Source of the DNA: Actinomycetota bacterium
GTDB lineage: Bacteria > Actinomycetota > Acidimicrobiia > IMCC26256 > PALSA-610
Length of the DNA stretch: 64,000 nt
Assembly: GCA_005779395.1 (NCBI GenBank)
Contig: SXJP01000014.1
Coordinates: forward strand, 124,001 to 188,000
Direction of reading: 5' to 3'
Positions 43,691-52,053 of this stretch are shown here, one piece after another (position 1 is the stretch's first letter; every line of letters begins with the position of its first letter). The position numbers were made by a program, and so were the translations under genes. Below the pieces are notes generated by a model. It searched no databases and was not told the origin of the DNA. It saw nothing but the letters and a program-made list of their open reading frames with translations.

Positions 43691-44508
43691 GTGTTCAAGC
43701 CGAAGTCAGCGCTTCTTGGCGTGCGTACCGGCACCTCATCGGCGCGAGTGTTCGCGCCCAAATGCAGTTCCGCACAAGCTTGTTCATGCAGATGGTGGCC
43801 TCATGCGCGCTGACAGCAACGAACTTCATAGAAGTACTCGTAATTTTCGACCACTTGCCGATGCTTGGCAATTGGAGCGCCGTGGAAGTCGCGTTTCTTT
43901 ACGGAGCTTCGGGCATTGGCTTCGGCCTCTGCGATATGGCGATCGGCAGCATCGAACGAACCGGCGAGTTGGTACGCACCGGGAAGTTCGACTCAATCAT
44001 GTTGCGACCCGTTGGAACCCTTGTGTCGATCGCAGGTTCAGACATGGCCCTGCGTCGGGTCGGCGGAATAGCTCAGGCTGCACTTGTCTTCGTCGTGGCT
44101 AGTGCACGCGTCGGAATCGAATTCAACGTGCGCAATGTCGTTCTCATAGTCGTGATGATCTTCGGCGGTACAGCGATATTCGCTGCGGTATTTCTTGCGA
44201 CAGCCGCAATTCAATTCTGGATGGTCGGAGCAAACGAAATCGGCAACGCTCTCACGTACGGCGGGAACTATCTCACGTCGTTTCCACTACCGGTATTCAG
44301 TGGCTGGTTACGCCGCCTGCTCGCGTATGTTGTCCCTCTTGCATTCTGTGCGTACCTTCCGGCGTTAGCCATTCTCAACAAGCCAGACGAACTCGGTATC
44401 CCCGCATTCCTCCGATACGCGTCCCCTGCGGTCGCTGCGATTGTCTTCCTCGCTGCTTATGGGTTTTGGCGACTCGGAGTCCGTCATTACAGGAGTACCG
44501 GATCATGA
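43687..44508 (+). CDS. ABC-2 type exporter permease (DUF990-like), second subunit
   Basis: A 273-residue six-segment membrane protein started at ATG 43687 in an ATGA overlap with the first permease; the open frame runs upstream to 43354, but that part lies inside the first permease gene and is not family-like. It opens with SWRAYRHLIGASVRAQMQFRTSLFMQM and has RTGKFDSIMLRPVGTLVS in the equivalent position to the RPI/RPV loop of its partner. It ends with a short basic helix. Together with the first subunit it forms a heterodimeric pore for the ATPase encoded next. Confidence 0.86.
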   Translation: MSVQAEVSASWRAYRHLIGASVRAQMQFRTSLFMQMVASCALTATNFIEVLVIFDHLPMLGNWSAVEVAFLYGASGIGFGLCDMAIGSIERTGELVRTGKFDSIMLRPVGTLVSIAGSDMALRRVGGIAQAALVFVVASARVGIEFNVRNVVLIVVMIFGGTAIFAAVFLATAAIQFWMVGANEIGNALTYGGNYLTSFPLPVFSGWLRRLLAYVVPLAFCAYLPALAILNKPDELGIPAFLRYASPAVAAIVFLAAYGFWRLGVRHYRSTGS

Positions 44509-45461
44509 ATGTCGTAGAAACGCACGGTCTCACAAAAAACTTCGTCGTCTACGAGCGCAACGGACTTATCAGGCGGACCCGGGAGGTGCGCACCGCAGTA
44601 GCCGACGTCAGCTTCTCTGTGGCCGCTGGTGAGATGGTCGGTTATGTCGGACCCAACGGAGCCGGCAAGTCAACTACGGTCAAGATACTCACGGGAATAC
44701 TCGTACCGGATGCTGGCACGTGTTCTGTCGCCGGCTTCGTGCCACATAAGAGGCGGCTCGAGCTCGCTCGTCGAATCGGAGTTGTGTTCGGACAACGATC
44801 AAATCTCTGGTGGGATCTGCCTTTGATAGAGAGTTTTGACCTGCTCCGTCACCTGTACAGGGTCGATCACCAAAAGCACCAGGCAAATCTCGACGAGTGC
44901 GTCGAACGGCTGGCGCTCGAAGACGTACTCAAGACTCCGGTCCGCCAACTTTCTCTTGGCCAACGCATGCGCGGCGAGTTAACCGCTGCATTGTTGCATG
45001 GTCCCACAGTGTTGTTCTTGGATGAACCGACTATTGGCCTTGATGTCGTGAGCAAGGCTGCAGTTCGAGACTTCTTGGCCGATCTGAACCGTGATCGCAA
45101 TACAACGGTCCTGCTTACGACCCATGACCTCGACGACATTGAGCGGCTTTGCAAGCGCCTCCTAATAATCGACCATGGGACTGTTATTTACGACGGAGGG
45201 CTAAACGAACTACGCGACGAGTACGAGCCTTATCGCACACTCGTAGTCGATCTCGTCACGTCTGGCTCGCCTCTGGCGATCGACGGAGCCGAGACGGTCA
45301 AAGTCGATGGGCCTAGGCAATGGTTGCGTTTCCACAGAGATCGCTACAGCGCTTCGGAACTGATAAATCGTGTCGGTGAGGTAGCTGAGATCCGTGACCT
45401 CACGATCGAAGAACCTGACATCGAATCGGTAGTTGCGAAGATCTACACGCGCCAAACCTGA
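44505..45461 (+). CDS. ABC exporter ATPase
   Basis: A 318-residue ABC-type ATPase started at ATG 44505 in an ATGA overlap with the second permease. It has Walker A GPNGAGKST, a Q-loop region FGQRSNLWWDLPL, signature LSLGQRMRGEL, Walker B VLFLDEPTIGLD and switch His in LTTHDLDDIE. The FGQRSNLWWDLP segment and the insertion YERNGLIRRTREVRTAVADV near the N-terminus are typical of the DUF990-permease exporters. It drives efflux through the two permeases. It ends 42 bp before the D-aminoacylase-like gene. Confidence 0.94.
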   Translation: MNVVETHGLTKNFVVYERNGLIRRTREVRTAVADVSFSVAAGEMVGYVGPNGAGKSTTVKILTGILVPDAGTCSVAGFVPHKRRLELARRIGVVFGQRSNLWWDLPLIESFDLLRHLYRVDHQKHQANLDECVERLALEDVLKTPVRQLSLGQRMRGELTAALLHGPTVLFLDEPTIGLDVVSKAAVRDFLADLNRDRNTTVLLTTHDLDDIERLCKRLLIIDHGTVIYDGGLNELRDEYEPYRTLVVDLVTSGSPLAIDGAETVKVDGPRQWLRFHRDRYSASELINRVGEVAEIRDLTIEEPDIESVVAKIYTRQT

Positions 45462-45503
45462 GTCGTCTCGCTCGATTCGTTCCGCGTGAGACAGAATGTC
45501 GCG

Positions 45504-47186
45504 ATGACACATGATCTCGTAATCCGTAATGGTCTCGTTGTTGACGGGACTGGTTCAGCGCCACGCACCGCCGACATCGCAATCGACGGAGACCGCATAA
45601 CGACCGTCGGTGTCGTTAATGCCGATGGACTTCGAGAGATCGACGCGACCGGCAAGATTGTCACCCCAGGTTTCGTCGACATTCACACCCACCTCGATGC
45701 CCAAATTTCCTGGGATGCTCTCGGTACGAGCAGTTGCTGGCACGGCGTGACGAGCGTCGTCGTAGGCAACTGTGGCGTGAGCTTCGCACCGTGTGCTCCG
45801 GATGAACGCGAATATTTAGCCGAGCTAATGGAGTCGGTCGAAGACATTCCGCGCGACACGATCCTGCAAGGTCTCAACTGGGACTGGACCACATATGGCG
45901 AATACCTAGAAGCTGTCGACCGGCTACCTAAGGGCATAAACGTTGGTGGCTTGGTCGGCCACTGCGCAGTCCGGCATCATGTGATGGGCGAACGCGGGCT
46001 TTCGAAGGAGCCAGCAACTCCAGACGACATCGCTTCGATGTGCGAGCTCGTCGACGAAGCCATTGAAGCTGGCGCACTCGGCTTTGCTACCAGTCGCACC
46101 CTGTTGCACACCGTTCCTGACGGGCGGATGGTCCCAGGGACCTGGGCCGACACCGATGAGTTATACGCGATCGGTGATGTTCTTGGGCGCCATGACAAAG
46201 GGGTATTCGAGGTAGCGCCACGATTCGAAGGCTCTGGTATTGACTACGCAAATACTGCAGCAGAAATTCATTGGATGGCCGAGATTCGTCGACGGACCGG
46301 CAGGCCCGTGACATTCGGAGTAGCGCAAAGCGACCTGGGTCCTGAGCTGTACAAGAAGATCTTCGACTTCGTAGAAGCAGAGGCAGCCGACGGTGGAGAC
46401 ATCCGCCCACAGACCACACCACGTTGCATCTCTCTGCTTTTCAGCCTGCAGGCACGAACCTTTTTTGATCGCGCTCCCGGTTGGTCTGAACTTGCAGGAA
46501 AAGGAGTTGCTGCCTACCTCGCCGCCTTCTCGAGCGACTCTGAGCGCGCAAGCCTGCTTGCGTCAGCGCGCGAACAGTCGCGCATGGATTGGAACGGAGT
46601 ATTCGTGCTGGCCACAGAACCAGCCAACTACAGGTTCAGCGAATCGGACTCGCTCGCCGCACACGCCGAGCGCCGCGGCGTTGACGCGATAGAGGCCTTC
46701 ATCGAGATCGCGCGCGAAACCGACGGTAGGGCAATTTTTTGTTACCCGTTCTTGAACCAGAGTCACGATGCCATCGAGTGGATGCTCGACAAGGATTATT
46801 GCGTACTCGGTCTCGCCGATTCAGGTGCACACGTCGGGTTGATCATGGACGCAGGCCAGCCGACATGGCTGCTGTCGCACTGGGTGCGCGACAAGGCGAT
46901 GCTCACATTAGAAGATGCGGTACGCAGATTGACATCCGACACTGCAGATCTGTTCGGGATAGTCGATCGGGGTCGTCTTGTTGAAGGAGCGTTCGCCGAT
47001 GTCAACGTGATCGACTTAGACGCCCTTTCCTTACCGCTACCGCGCATCGAGCATGACTTCCCTCTCGGGGCAGGTCGTTATGTGCAGCGGTCGAGTGGTT
47101 ACGACGCGACAATCGTGAATGGTTCCGTTTTCATGGAACACGGTGAGCACACGGGTGCGCTGGCCGGAACGACCCTGCGCAGCTAA
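45504..47186 (+). CDS. D-aminoacylase / N-acyl-D-amino-acid deacylase-like amidohydrolase
   Basis: A 560-residue amidohydrolase family 3 enzyme, with ATG 45504 preferred over 45486. The metal-site motifs are present: VTPGFVDIHTHLDAQISWD, VVGNCGVSFAP (Cys ligand region), GLVGHCAVRHHVMGE, and ADSGAHVGLIMDAG near the end. The N- and C-terminal parts form the usual beta-sandwich (DLVIRNGLVVDGTGSAPRTADIAI). It would remove an acyl group from an N-acyl-D-amino acid or a related dihydropyrimidine-like compound. It lies 42 bp after the ABC exporter ATPase in the same direction, and converges with the CvnA-like gene. Confidence 0.9.
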   Translation: MTHDLVIRNGLVVDGTGSAPRTADIAIDGDRITTVGVVNADGLREIDATGKIVTPGFVDIHTHLDAQISWDALGTSSCWHGVTSVVVGNCGVSFAPCAPDEREYLAELMESVEDIPRDTILQGLNWDWTTYGEYLEAVDRLPKGINVGGLVGHCAVRHHVMGERGLSKEPATPDDIASMCELVDEAIEAGALGFATSRTLLHTVPDGRMVPGTWADTDELYAIGDVLGRHDKGVFEVAPRFEGSGIDYANTAAEIHWMAEIRRRTGRPVTFGVAQSDLGPELYKKIFDFVEAEAADGGDIRPQTTPRCISLLFSLQARTFFDRAPGWSELAGKGVAAYLAAFSSDSERASLLASAREQSRMDWNGVFVLATEPANYRFSESDSLAAHAERRGVDAIEAFIEIARETDGRAIFCYPFLNQSHDAIEWMLDKDYCVLGLADSGAHVGLIMDAGQPTWLLSHWVRDKAMLTLEDAVRRLTSDTADLFGIVDRGRLVEGAFADVNVIDLDALSLPLPRIEHDFPLGAGRYVQRSSGYDATIVNGSVFMEHGEHTGALAGTTLRS

Positions 47187-47197
47187 ACCGCTGCGTG

Positions 47198-48610
47198 TTA
47201 GCGATCGGCGTTGGCGAGAGCCGCTGCCCACCGCTTCTTTCGCGGAGCTGGCTCGGCGTGCGCAGCAACAACTGCTTCGCGCCTAGATGAGCTGACAAAC
47301 GGGTTCCGTGGCGGCATCTGCGCTTGCGCGTCAACCGTGGTCTCGACAGCTTCGGCGACGGCCGCGGGTTCCATGACTACACCGAAGTCCCGTGCCACCA
47401 CCGGTTCCGTCGCTAGCGCTGTCTCAACGACAGCCAGTGGTTCTAGGACGGGCTGTGGCGCAACCTCAGCCACTACTTCCGAAACTAACTGAGGCTCTGG
47501 GATCACTTCGGTGGCGATTGAGGTCTCCGTTGCCGCCACCACGATTGCTGGCTCTACTCGTGGCTTCGGCGCTGGGGCAAACGTGAGCTTCGACCACGGA
47601 ATCTGCACTCGTACGGCCGATGTGCCTTCGGCCGGATCGACGACTTGAACATCTATCTCATGTCGACGCGCAATTCGGCCAACGACATCGAGACCGATTG
47701 ATTTTGTCGGCAATAGATCTGTCGCTAGAACTCGAGCGACCCTCTTGTTTGCGACGTCGCGCGACCGAGAATCCATCGCTTCGCCTTCGTTGACGATCGT
47801 GACGACGTAGCCGACATCGTTCGTTGCGCCCGAGACAGTCACCGATCCGCCGCTAGCTGTCGCGTTCGCGGCGTTATCTATGAGTTCCCCTAACAGGTTT
47901 GTCATGTCGTTCACGGTTGTCGCGTCTAGGTACGCGTCGCCAATTTCGGCTGTGCCAATACGCCCTGCCGCATCGCAAGACAACACAGCGTTTGCTACGA
48001 CCGTGGCCACAGACGATGCACGATCTTGCTGGTGGGCTGTCGAGCCAAGCAATTCCAACAGTCCAGCAGTGTGGCGTTCTGAGCGGAGGACCGCGCCGTG
48101 TACGGACTCAAGCGATAGCGAGATCGCGGGGTAAGGACTACCGTCGATTAGTACCGCGCAAGCATCGATCGCTGAGTTCAGCGCCATATCCGTTCGTGTC
48201 GCACAGTTAGTAGCTAGCTCCTTGATCGCATCGTGGGCGGCTCGCTCTGCGCTTACCGTCTCGATCCCGCGCCGACGCCCTTCGGCTATCGCGTTCGAGA
48301 GTTGTCCGAGTTCGCCATCAAAGCCGCCACGGGCATCGCGCGTCATCAACATTTCATCGACCGAGACCTTGCGTCCGAGTCGTTGCATGACATTGAGGTC
48401 CATGACTTGTTCGGTCAGCACCGTGATCGGTCTAGTGATCGAGGCCGTAATGGCGATGGCCAACAGGATCGCTGCACCAGCGACAGCGGCGACTACCAAC
48501 CCAAGGCCGAGACTCGGACCCAAGTCGAGCGTGCCAACGACCACCAGGGCAGCCACTGGCACCGCGAAACCGGCCAACACTCGTGTTCGTATGCTCGTTC
48601 TTTGCAACAT
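47198..48610 (-). CDS. Membrane histidine-kinase-like ATPase with long Pro/Val-rich tail
   Basis: A 470-residue protein with two N-terminal membrane segments (FAVPVAALVVVGTLDLG, AAVAGAAILLAIAITASITR), a HAMP-like stretch, and a HATPase domain at about 220-345 (LLGELIDNAANAT as the N box, then KSIGLDVVGRIARRH). No conserved phosphorylatable His of a classical H-box is clear, and the layout resembles CvnA-type kinases of streptomycete conservons. The last 130 residues are low-complexity Ala/Val/Glu/Pro, ending in a basic RRKKRWAAAL-like tail. Other conservon genes are not adjacent. It converges with the D-aminoacylase-like gene. Confidence 0.8.
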   Translation of the reverse strand: MLQRTSIRTRVLAGFAVPVAALVVVGTLDLGPSLGLGLVVAAVAGAAILLAIAITASITRPITVLTEQVMDLNVMQRLGRKVSVDEMLMTRDARGGFDGELGQLSNAIAEGRRRGIETVSAERAAHDAIKELATNCATRTDMALNSAIDACAVLIDGSPYPAISLSLESVHGAVLRSERHTAGLLELLGSTAHQQDRASSVATVVANAVLSCDAAGRIGTAEIGDAYLDATTVNDMTNLLGELIDNAANATASGGSVTVSGATNDVGYVVTIVNEGEAMDSRSRDVANKRVARVLATDLLPTKSIGLDVVGRIARRHEIDVQVVDPAEGTSAVRVQIPWSKLTFAPAPKPRVEPAIVVAATETSIATEVIPEPQLVSEVVAEVAPQPVLEPLAVVETALATEPVVARDFGVVMEPAAVAEAVETTVDAQAQMPPRNPFVSSSRREAVVAAHAEPAPRKKRWAAALANADR

Positions 48611-48775
48611 CGCAGCCCTAGACGTGACATACCTAGTAGGTGAAAACGGACCAAACCAGGTTTCCGGTATGTCCGATTATAGGCACTTCTGCTACTAGGC
48701 AGGGAGGCCCATTTGCAGTATGTGGGGCAGGAGTTGGTCCGCCACGGCGAATGCCTCGATGAACTGTCACATGAG

Positions 48776-48847
48776 AGGTGGCGGCGGGATTCGAACCCGC
48801 GTCAAAGGCTTTGCAGGCCTCTGCCTGAACCACTCGGCTACGCCACC
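48776..48847 (-). tRNA. tRNA-Cys (anticodon GCA)
   Basis: The reverse strand folds into a tRNA. The acceptor stem is GGTGGCG paired with CGCCACC, the D-arm is AGCCGAGTGGTTCAGGCA, the anticodon loop CTGCAAA carries GCA at positions 34-36, and the T-arm reads CGGGTTCGAATCCCG. The discriminator base is U, as expected for tRNA-Cys. CCA is not encoded. Ends are set by stem pairing. No integrase or attachment-site duplication is seen nearby. Confidence 0.97.
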
Positions 48848-48922
48848 GGAGCAGGTGGAGGATAACCGTCGCAGGCTTGGGTCCCCACACCGTGACTAAT
48901 AACTAAAGTATTGTCCGCGCTC

Positions 48923-50863
48923 ATGCGGGCTCATTCTCGTGCAAATCCGTTGACGGCTGCAGTCACGGCGGTGGCGTTGATGGTCGCTTGCTCCTCGACG
49001 GACTCCGTGCCAGAAACACGGCCACCGGTAGAGGCCAACCTTGCTTGTGATTGGCCAATGTTCGGGCAGTCAGCACGACGGACGTTTGCTTACCCCGAGA
49101 ATTGCGACACCGGGATCTCTGTATCGACCGCGAGTCGATTAACCGAAGGCTGGTTTTTTTCGACACGCGATGTCGTGACAGCTAGTCCTGCGATAGCGAA
49201 CGGCACTGTCTTTGTTGGCGACTGGTCCGGGAGGTTTTACGCGATCGACGCCAAGACCGGTGCCGAACGCTGGATTTTTGATGCACCGAAACATGAGACC
49301 GTGTACTCGGGACAGATTGTGAGTTCAGCGGCAGTCGCTATTACGGACGGAGAGCTACGCGTCTTCTTCGCGAGCGGCAAGACAATGTTCGCCGCGAGCG
49401 CAAAGGACGGAACGATTCGGTGGCGGCATGAACTCGGCAAACCAGGCGATGGCACAGACCAGACAGAGATCCAATCGTCACCTGTAGTAGCGGAAGGCAA
49501 AGTCATATTCGGGTGGGACGCTCATGACACGCCGGGAGTACCGGCCGGGGTGGTTGCTCTCGACGCTGCGACAGGAGAGAAGGCTTGGGTCTTCGACACC
49601 GACGAAGGCTTGCCCGCGAGTGGCTGCGTTGGCGTTTGGAGTAGCCCGACCGTAGACATCGAATCCGGCCTAGCGTTCTTCGGAACAGCAAACTGTTCAA
49701 GCGCTCCCGAAAATTGGCGAGGCCTGTCTGAATCGATCGTCGCGATCGACCTGCAATCTGGCGAGCTCCGCTGGAAGTTCCAACCTCGCGGACCGTCGAA
49801 CAACGACTTCGATTTCGCCGGTGCGCCAAACCTTTTCGAGATTGAAGGACGTGCTGTTGTTGGGCTCGGTGGCAAAGACGGCCACTATTACGCCCTCGAC
49901 CGCAAGACCGGCGAAAAGGTTTGGGAACATCGCGGACAAAGCCCTGAGGTGAGTCCGGGATTCAGCTTCGGTGGCTTCATCGGAGCGGCAAGCGTCGCCG
50001 ATGGTGTCGTGGCTGCTGGACTCGCCGACAACAACCATTGTCCATGCCTCATCGGTTTCGATGCGTCTACCGGAGAACGTCTATGGGACCAACCGACTGC
50101 ATCGGCCACCTATGGAAGTAGCGCGATCGTCAACGGGGTGTTACTCAGCGGAGGGACCGACTTCACATTCAGAGCGCTCGATCTGCAGACTGGCGAAGTC
50201 TTGTGGAGCTACGGCGTTGCAGGAGCGGTGAGCGGAGGCCCGGCCGTTGCTGGCGACCTCGTAGTAGTTCCCACCGGCATTCGCGAGCCGGGCGCCGACC
50301 CGGCAGGCACGAAAGCCGGGGTGTACGGCTTCACGATCGGTGGCGCCACCGCGGAAACGACGACGACGCAGAATGGTTTGACGCTCCCCGACAACACGAC
50401 AGCACCGCCAGAGGAACCTATCGACCCGTCCCTTCCTGCCCGTCCAATGTGTGTTGCTAGCCCGTGCGATCCAGGGTTCGGCATCAAAGCACCGCCCGCA
50501 GGGATTGCGCCAGAAGTGCGCATCTGGCTAACGCCTCGCCCGTTTCGCATTGAGGTTCGCGGCTCTGGCTTCGGCGAGCCGACGGCTTGGCTGCGGCCAG
50601 GCTCGATCGCTGCAGACATTGGCGCAGTCGCCTACGCCGTCTTCGCAAACGACGATGCCCTCAATGGCATCTTGCTTTGCGTGCTCGACGACTCATTCGA
50701 CTGTGTGAGCACGACTTTGCCAGGAGGAGTCCTTTCGAGCTATAACCGCATCTCGATTCTTGCCATAGCAAATACCCCGAACTTGCCGGCACCAGGTGAA
50801 GGGTTCGACCGACTCGTCACTACTGTCGCCTTAGACGCAGCAGTACAACTGGAGGCAAAGTGA
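48923..50863 (+). CDS. Secreted PQQ-type beta-propeller lipoprotein
   Basis: A 646-residue lipoprotein started at ATG 48923 (TTG 48911 is also in frame). The signal ends in ALMVACSS, giving a lipid-anchored Cys at about residue 23. Residues about 40-470 form a PQQ-binding-like propeller of repeated blades such as VFVGDWSGRFYAIDAKTGAERW, VVALDAATGEKAWVFDT and YALDRKTGEKVWEHRG. Typical PQQ dehydrogenase ligands and a heme domain are not evident, so it may be an extracellular binding or assembly protein rather than a dehydrogenase. The C-terminal 150 residues are a Thr-rich linker and a small beta-rich domain. Its stop overlaps the next gene as GTGA. Confidence 0.85.
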   Translation: MRAHSRANPLTAAVTAVALMVACSSTDSVPETRPPVEANLACDWPMFGQSARRTFAYPENCDTGISVSTASRLTEGWFFSTRDVVTASPAIANGTVFVGDWSGRFYAIDAKTGAERWIFDAPKHETVYSGQIVSSAAVAITDGELRVFFASGKTMFAASAKDGTIRWRHELGKPGDGTDQTEIQSSPVVAEGKVIFGWDAHDTPGVPAGVVALDAATGEKAWVFDTDEGLPASGCVGVWSSPTVDIESGLAFFGTANCSSAPENWRGLSESIVAIDLQSGELRWKFQPRGPSNNDFDFAGAPNLFEIEGRAVVGLGGKDGHYYALDRKTGEKVWEHRGQSPEVSPGFSFGGFIGAASVADGVVAAGLADNNHCPCLIGFDASTGERLWDQPTASATYGSSAIVNGVLLSGGTDFTFRALDLQTGEVLWSYGVAGAVSGGPAVAGDLVVVPTGIREPGADPAGTKAGVYGFTIGGATAETTTTQNGLTLPDNTTAPPEEPIDPSLPARPMCVASPCDPGFGIKAPPAGIAPEVRIWLTPRPFRIEVRGSGFGEPTAWLRPGSIAADIGAVAYAVFANDDALNGILLCVLDDSFDCVSTTLPGGVLSSYNRISILAIANTPNLPAPGEGFDRLVTTVALDAAVQLEAK

Positions 50864-52053
50864 TTCCGAAGCTTCTCACCGCCACGCTCGCGACGATCGC
50901 CGTTGTTAGCGCGTGTTCATCGTCGGATGTAGTTGACGGATCCTCAACCAGCGACGGCTCGAATGGAGCGACAACGACCACAGTCCCAGCAGAGCCGGAG
51001 ACCGTGATCTTCAGTGGCCAAGGCAACGACTTAGCCGCCTATCTCAGCGTCCCGCCGTTCACAAAACAGATCGTTATCCCCCACTTCGACGAGACAGATT
51101 CACCAGAAGGTTTAGACATCAACGCACAGATCTGTTTCGACCCAAAGGACCCGCAAATCTTTGTCGCAGGCGAAGACACCCATCAACCAGACCCGCTTAT
51201 GGGATGGGGAATCTTTGAGCTGTCTGGTGACCACATCGGTGGGCTTTCAGCAGTTCAGATCGGCAAGCTCACGCCGACATACCAAGGCAGCTCAGACAAT
51301 GCAGAGAACTATGGCTGCGGATTCTTGAGCGACGGTCGGATCGTTACGACCGACATCGGCAACCAGGCAGCTGGTCCGTCGAATGGCCAACTAATCGTTT
51401 GGTATCCGCCTTTCGATTCGTGGGATGTTGACTACTGCAAACTCGACATCGGTGCTGGGACAGCTCAACAGATTCTCGTCACAGACGATGCCGTTCTGAT
51501 AGCGCAAGCGCGCGGGCCAGGCCGTGACGGCATGGGGCCGGGCATCTACTCATACCCAATCGCCGAAATGCCAGCAACCCCAGACGAATGTGATTCGGTC
51601 GACAGCACCGGCGCGCCATACCACATCGTCGAACCCCAGATTTTCATCAAAGCGAGTTCGGCGAACCACCTTGCGACACCGAACGGAATCGTGCAAGCTC
51701 AAAACGGTAACTGTTACGTGTCCAGCGTGATTAACGGCGTGATCTCAGAGTTCACCGCTGTTGGCGAGTTCGTGCGGGTGATTCTTCAGCCAAAACCAGG
51801 CGAAGACCTAGACGGGCACTCGTACACCACTGGCACACCGCTTGGCATGGGTGTCGCTCCAGACGGCTCGTTGTTCTTCGCCGACATCGGAATCATCATC
51901 GCTGACGGCGGCATCGGACCGGGTCCAGGCACAGGGACCGTACGCCGCATCACCTTCAACGACGACGGGTCACCGAACCCGCCAGAGACAATGGACGAAG
52001 GACTCGAGTTCCCCGACGGCATAGGCATCCTCGATCTCGTCGCCTCGAATTAG
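50860..52053 (+). CDS. Secreted propeller-like lipoprotein
   Basis: A 397-residue lipoprotein started at GTG 50860, overlapping the upstream propeller gene's stop. The signal MIPKLLTATLATIAVVSACSSS gives a lipid Cys at about residue 19, then a Ser/Thr linker. The rest looks like an SMP-30/NHL-type propeller: ICFDPKDPQIFVAGEDT, GCGFLSDGRIVTTDIGNQ, TPNGIVQAQNGNCYVSSVINGVISEF and GMGVAPDGSLFFADIGI. Four or more Cys could form disulfides. Its partner gene upstream has a similar exported propeller form, so they may work together outside the cell. Activity is unknown. Confidence 0.8.
   Translation: MIPKLLTATLATIAVVSACSSSDVVDGSSTSDGSNGATTTTVPAEPETVIFSGQGNDLAAYLSVPPFTKQIVIPHFDETDSPEGLDINAQICFDPKDPQIFVAGEDTHQPDPLMGWGIFELSGDHIGGLSAVQIGKLTPTYQGSSDNAENYGCGFLSDGRIVTTDIGNQAAGPSNGQLIVWYPPFDSWDVDYCKLDIGAGTAQQILVTDDAVLIAQARGPGRDGMGPGIYSYPIAEMPATPDECDSVDSTGAPYHIVEPQIFIKASSANHLATPNGIVQAQNGNCYVSSVINGVISEFTAVGEFVRVILQPKPGEDLDGHSYTTGTPLGMGVAPDGSLFFADIGIIIADGGIGPGPGTGTVRRITFNDDGSPNPPETMDEGLEFPDGIGILDLVASN

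Noticed and set aside
48776..48847. Integration site at tRNA-Cys
   Set aside because: No integrase, no repeat of the tRNA 3' end and no change in gene character on either side.
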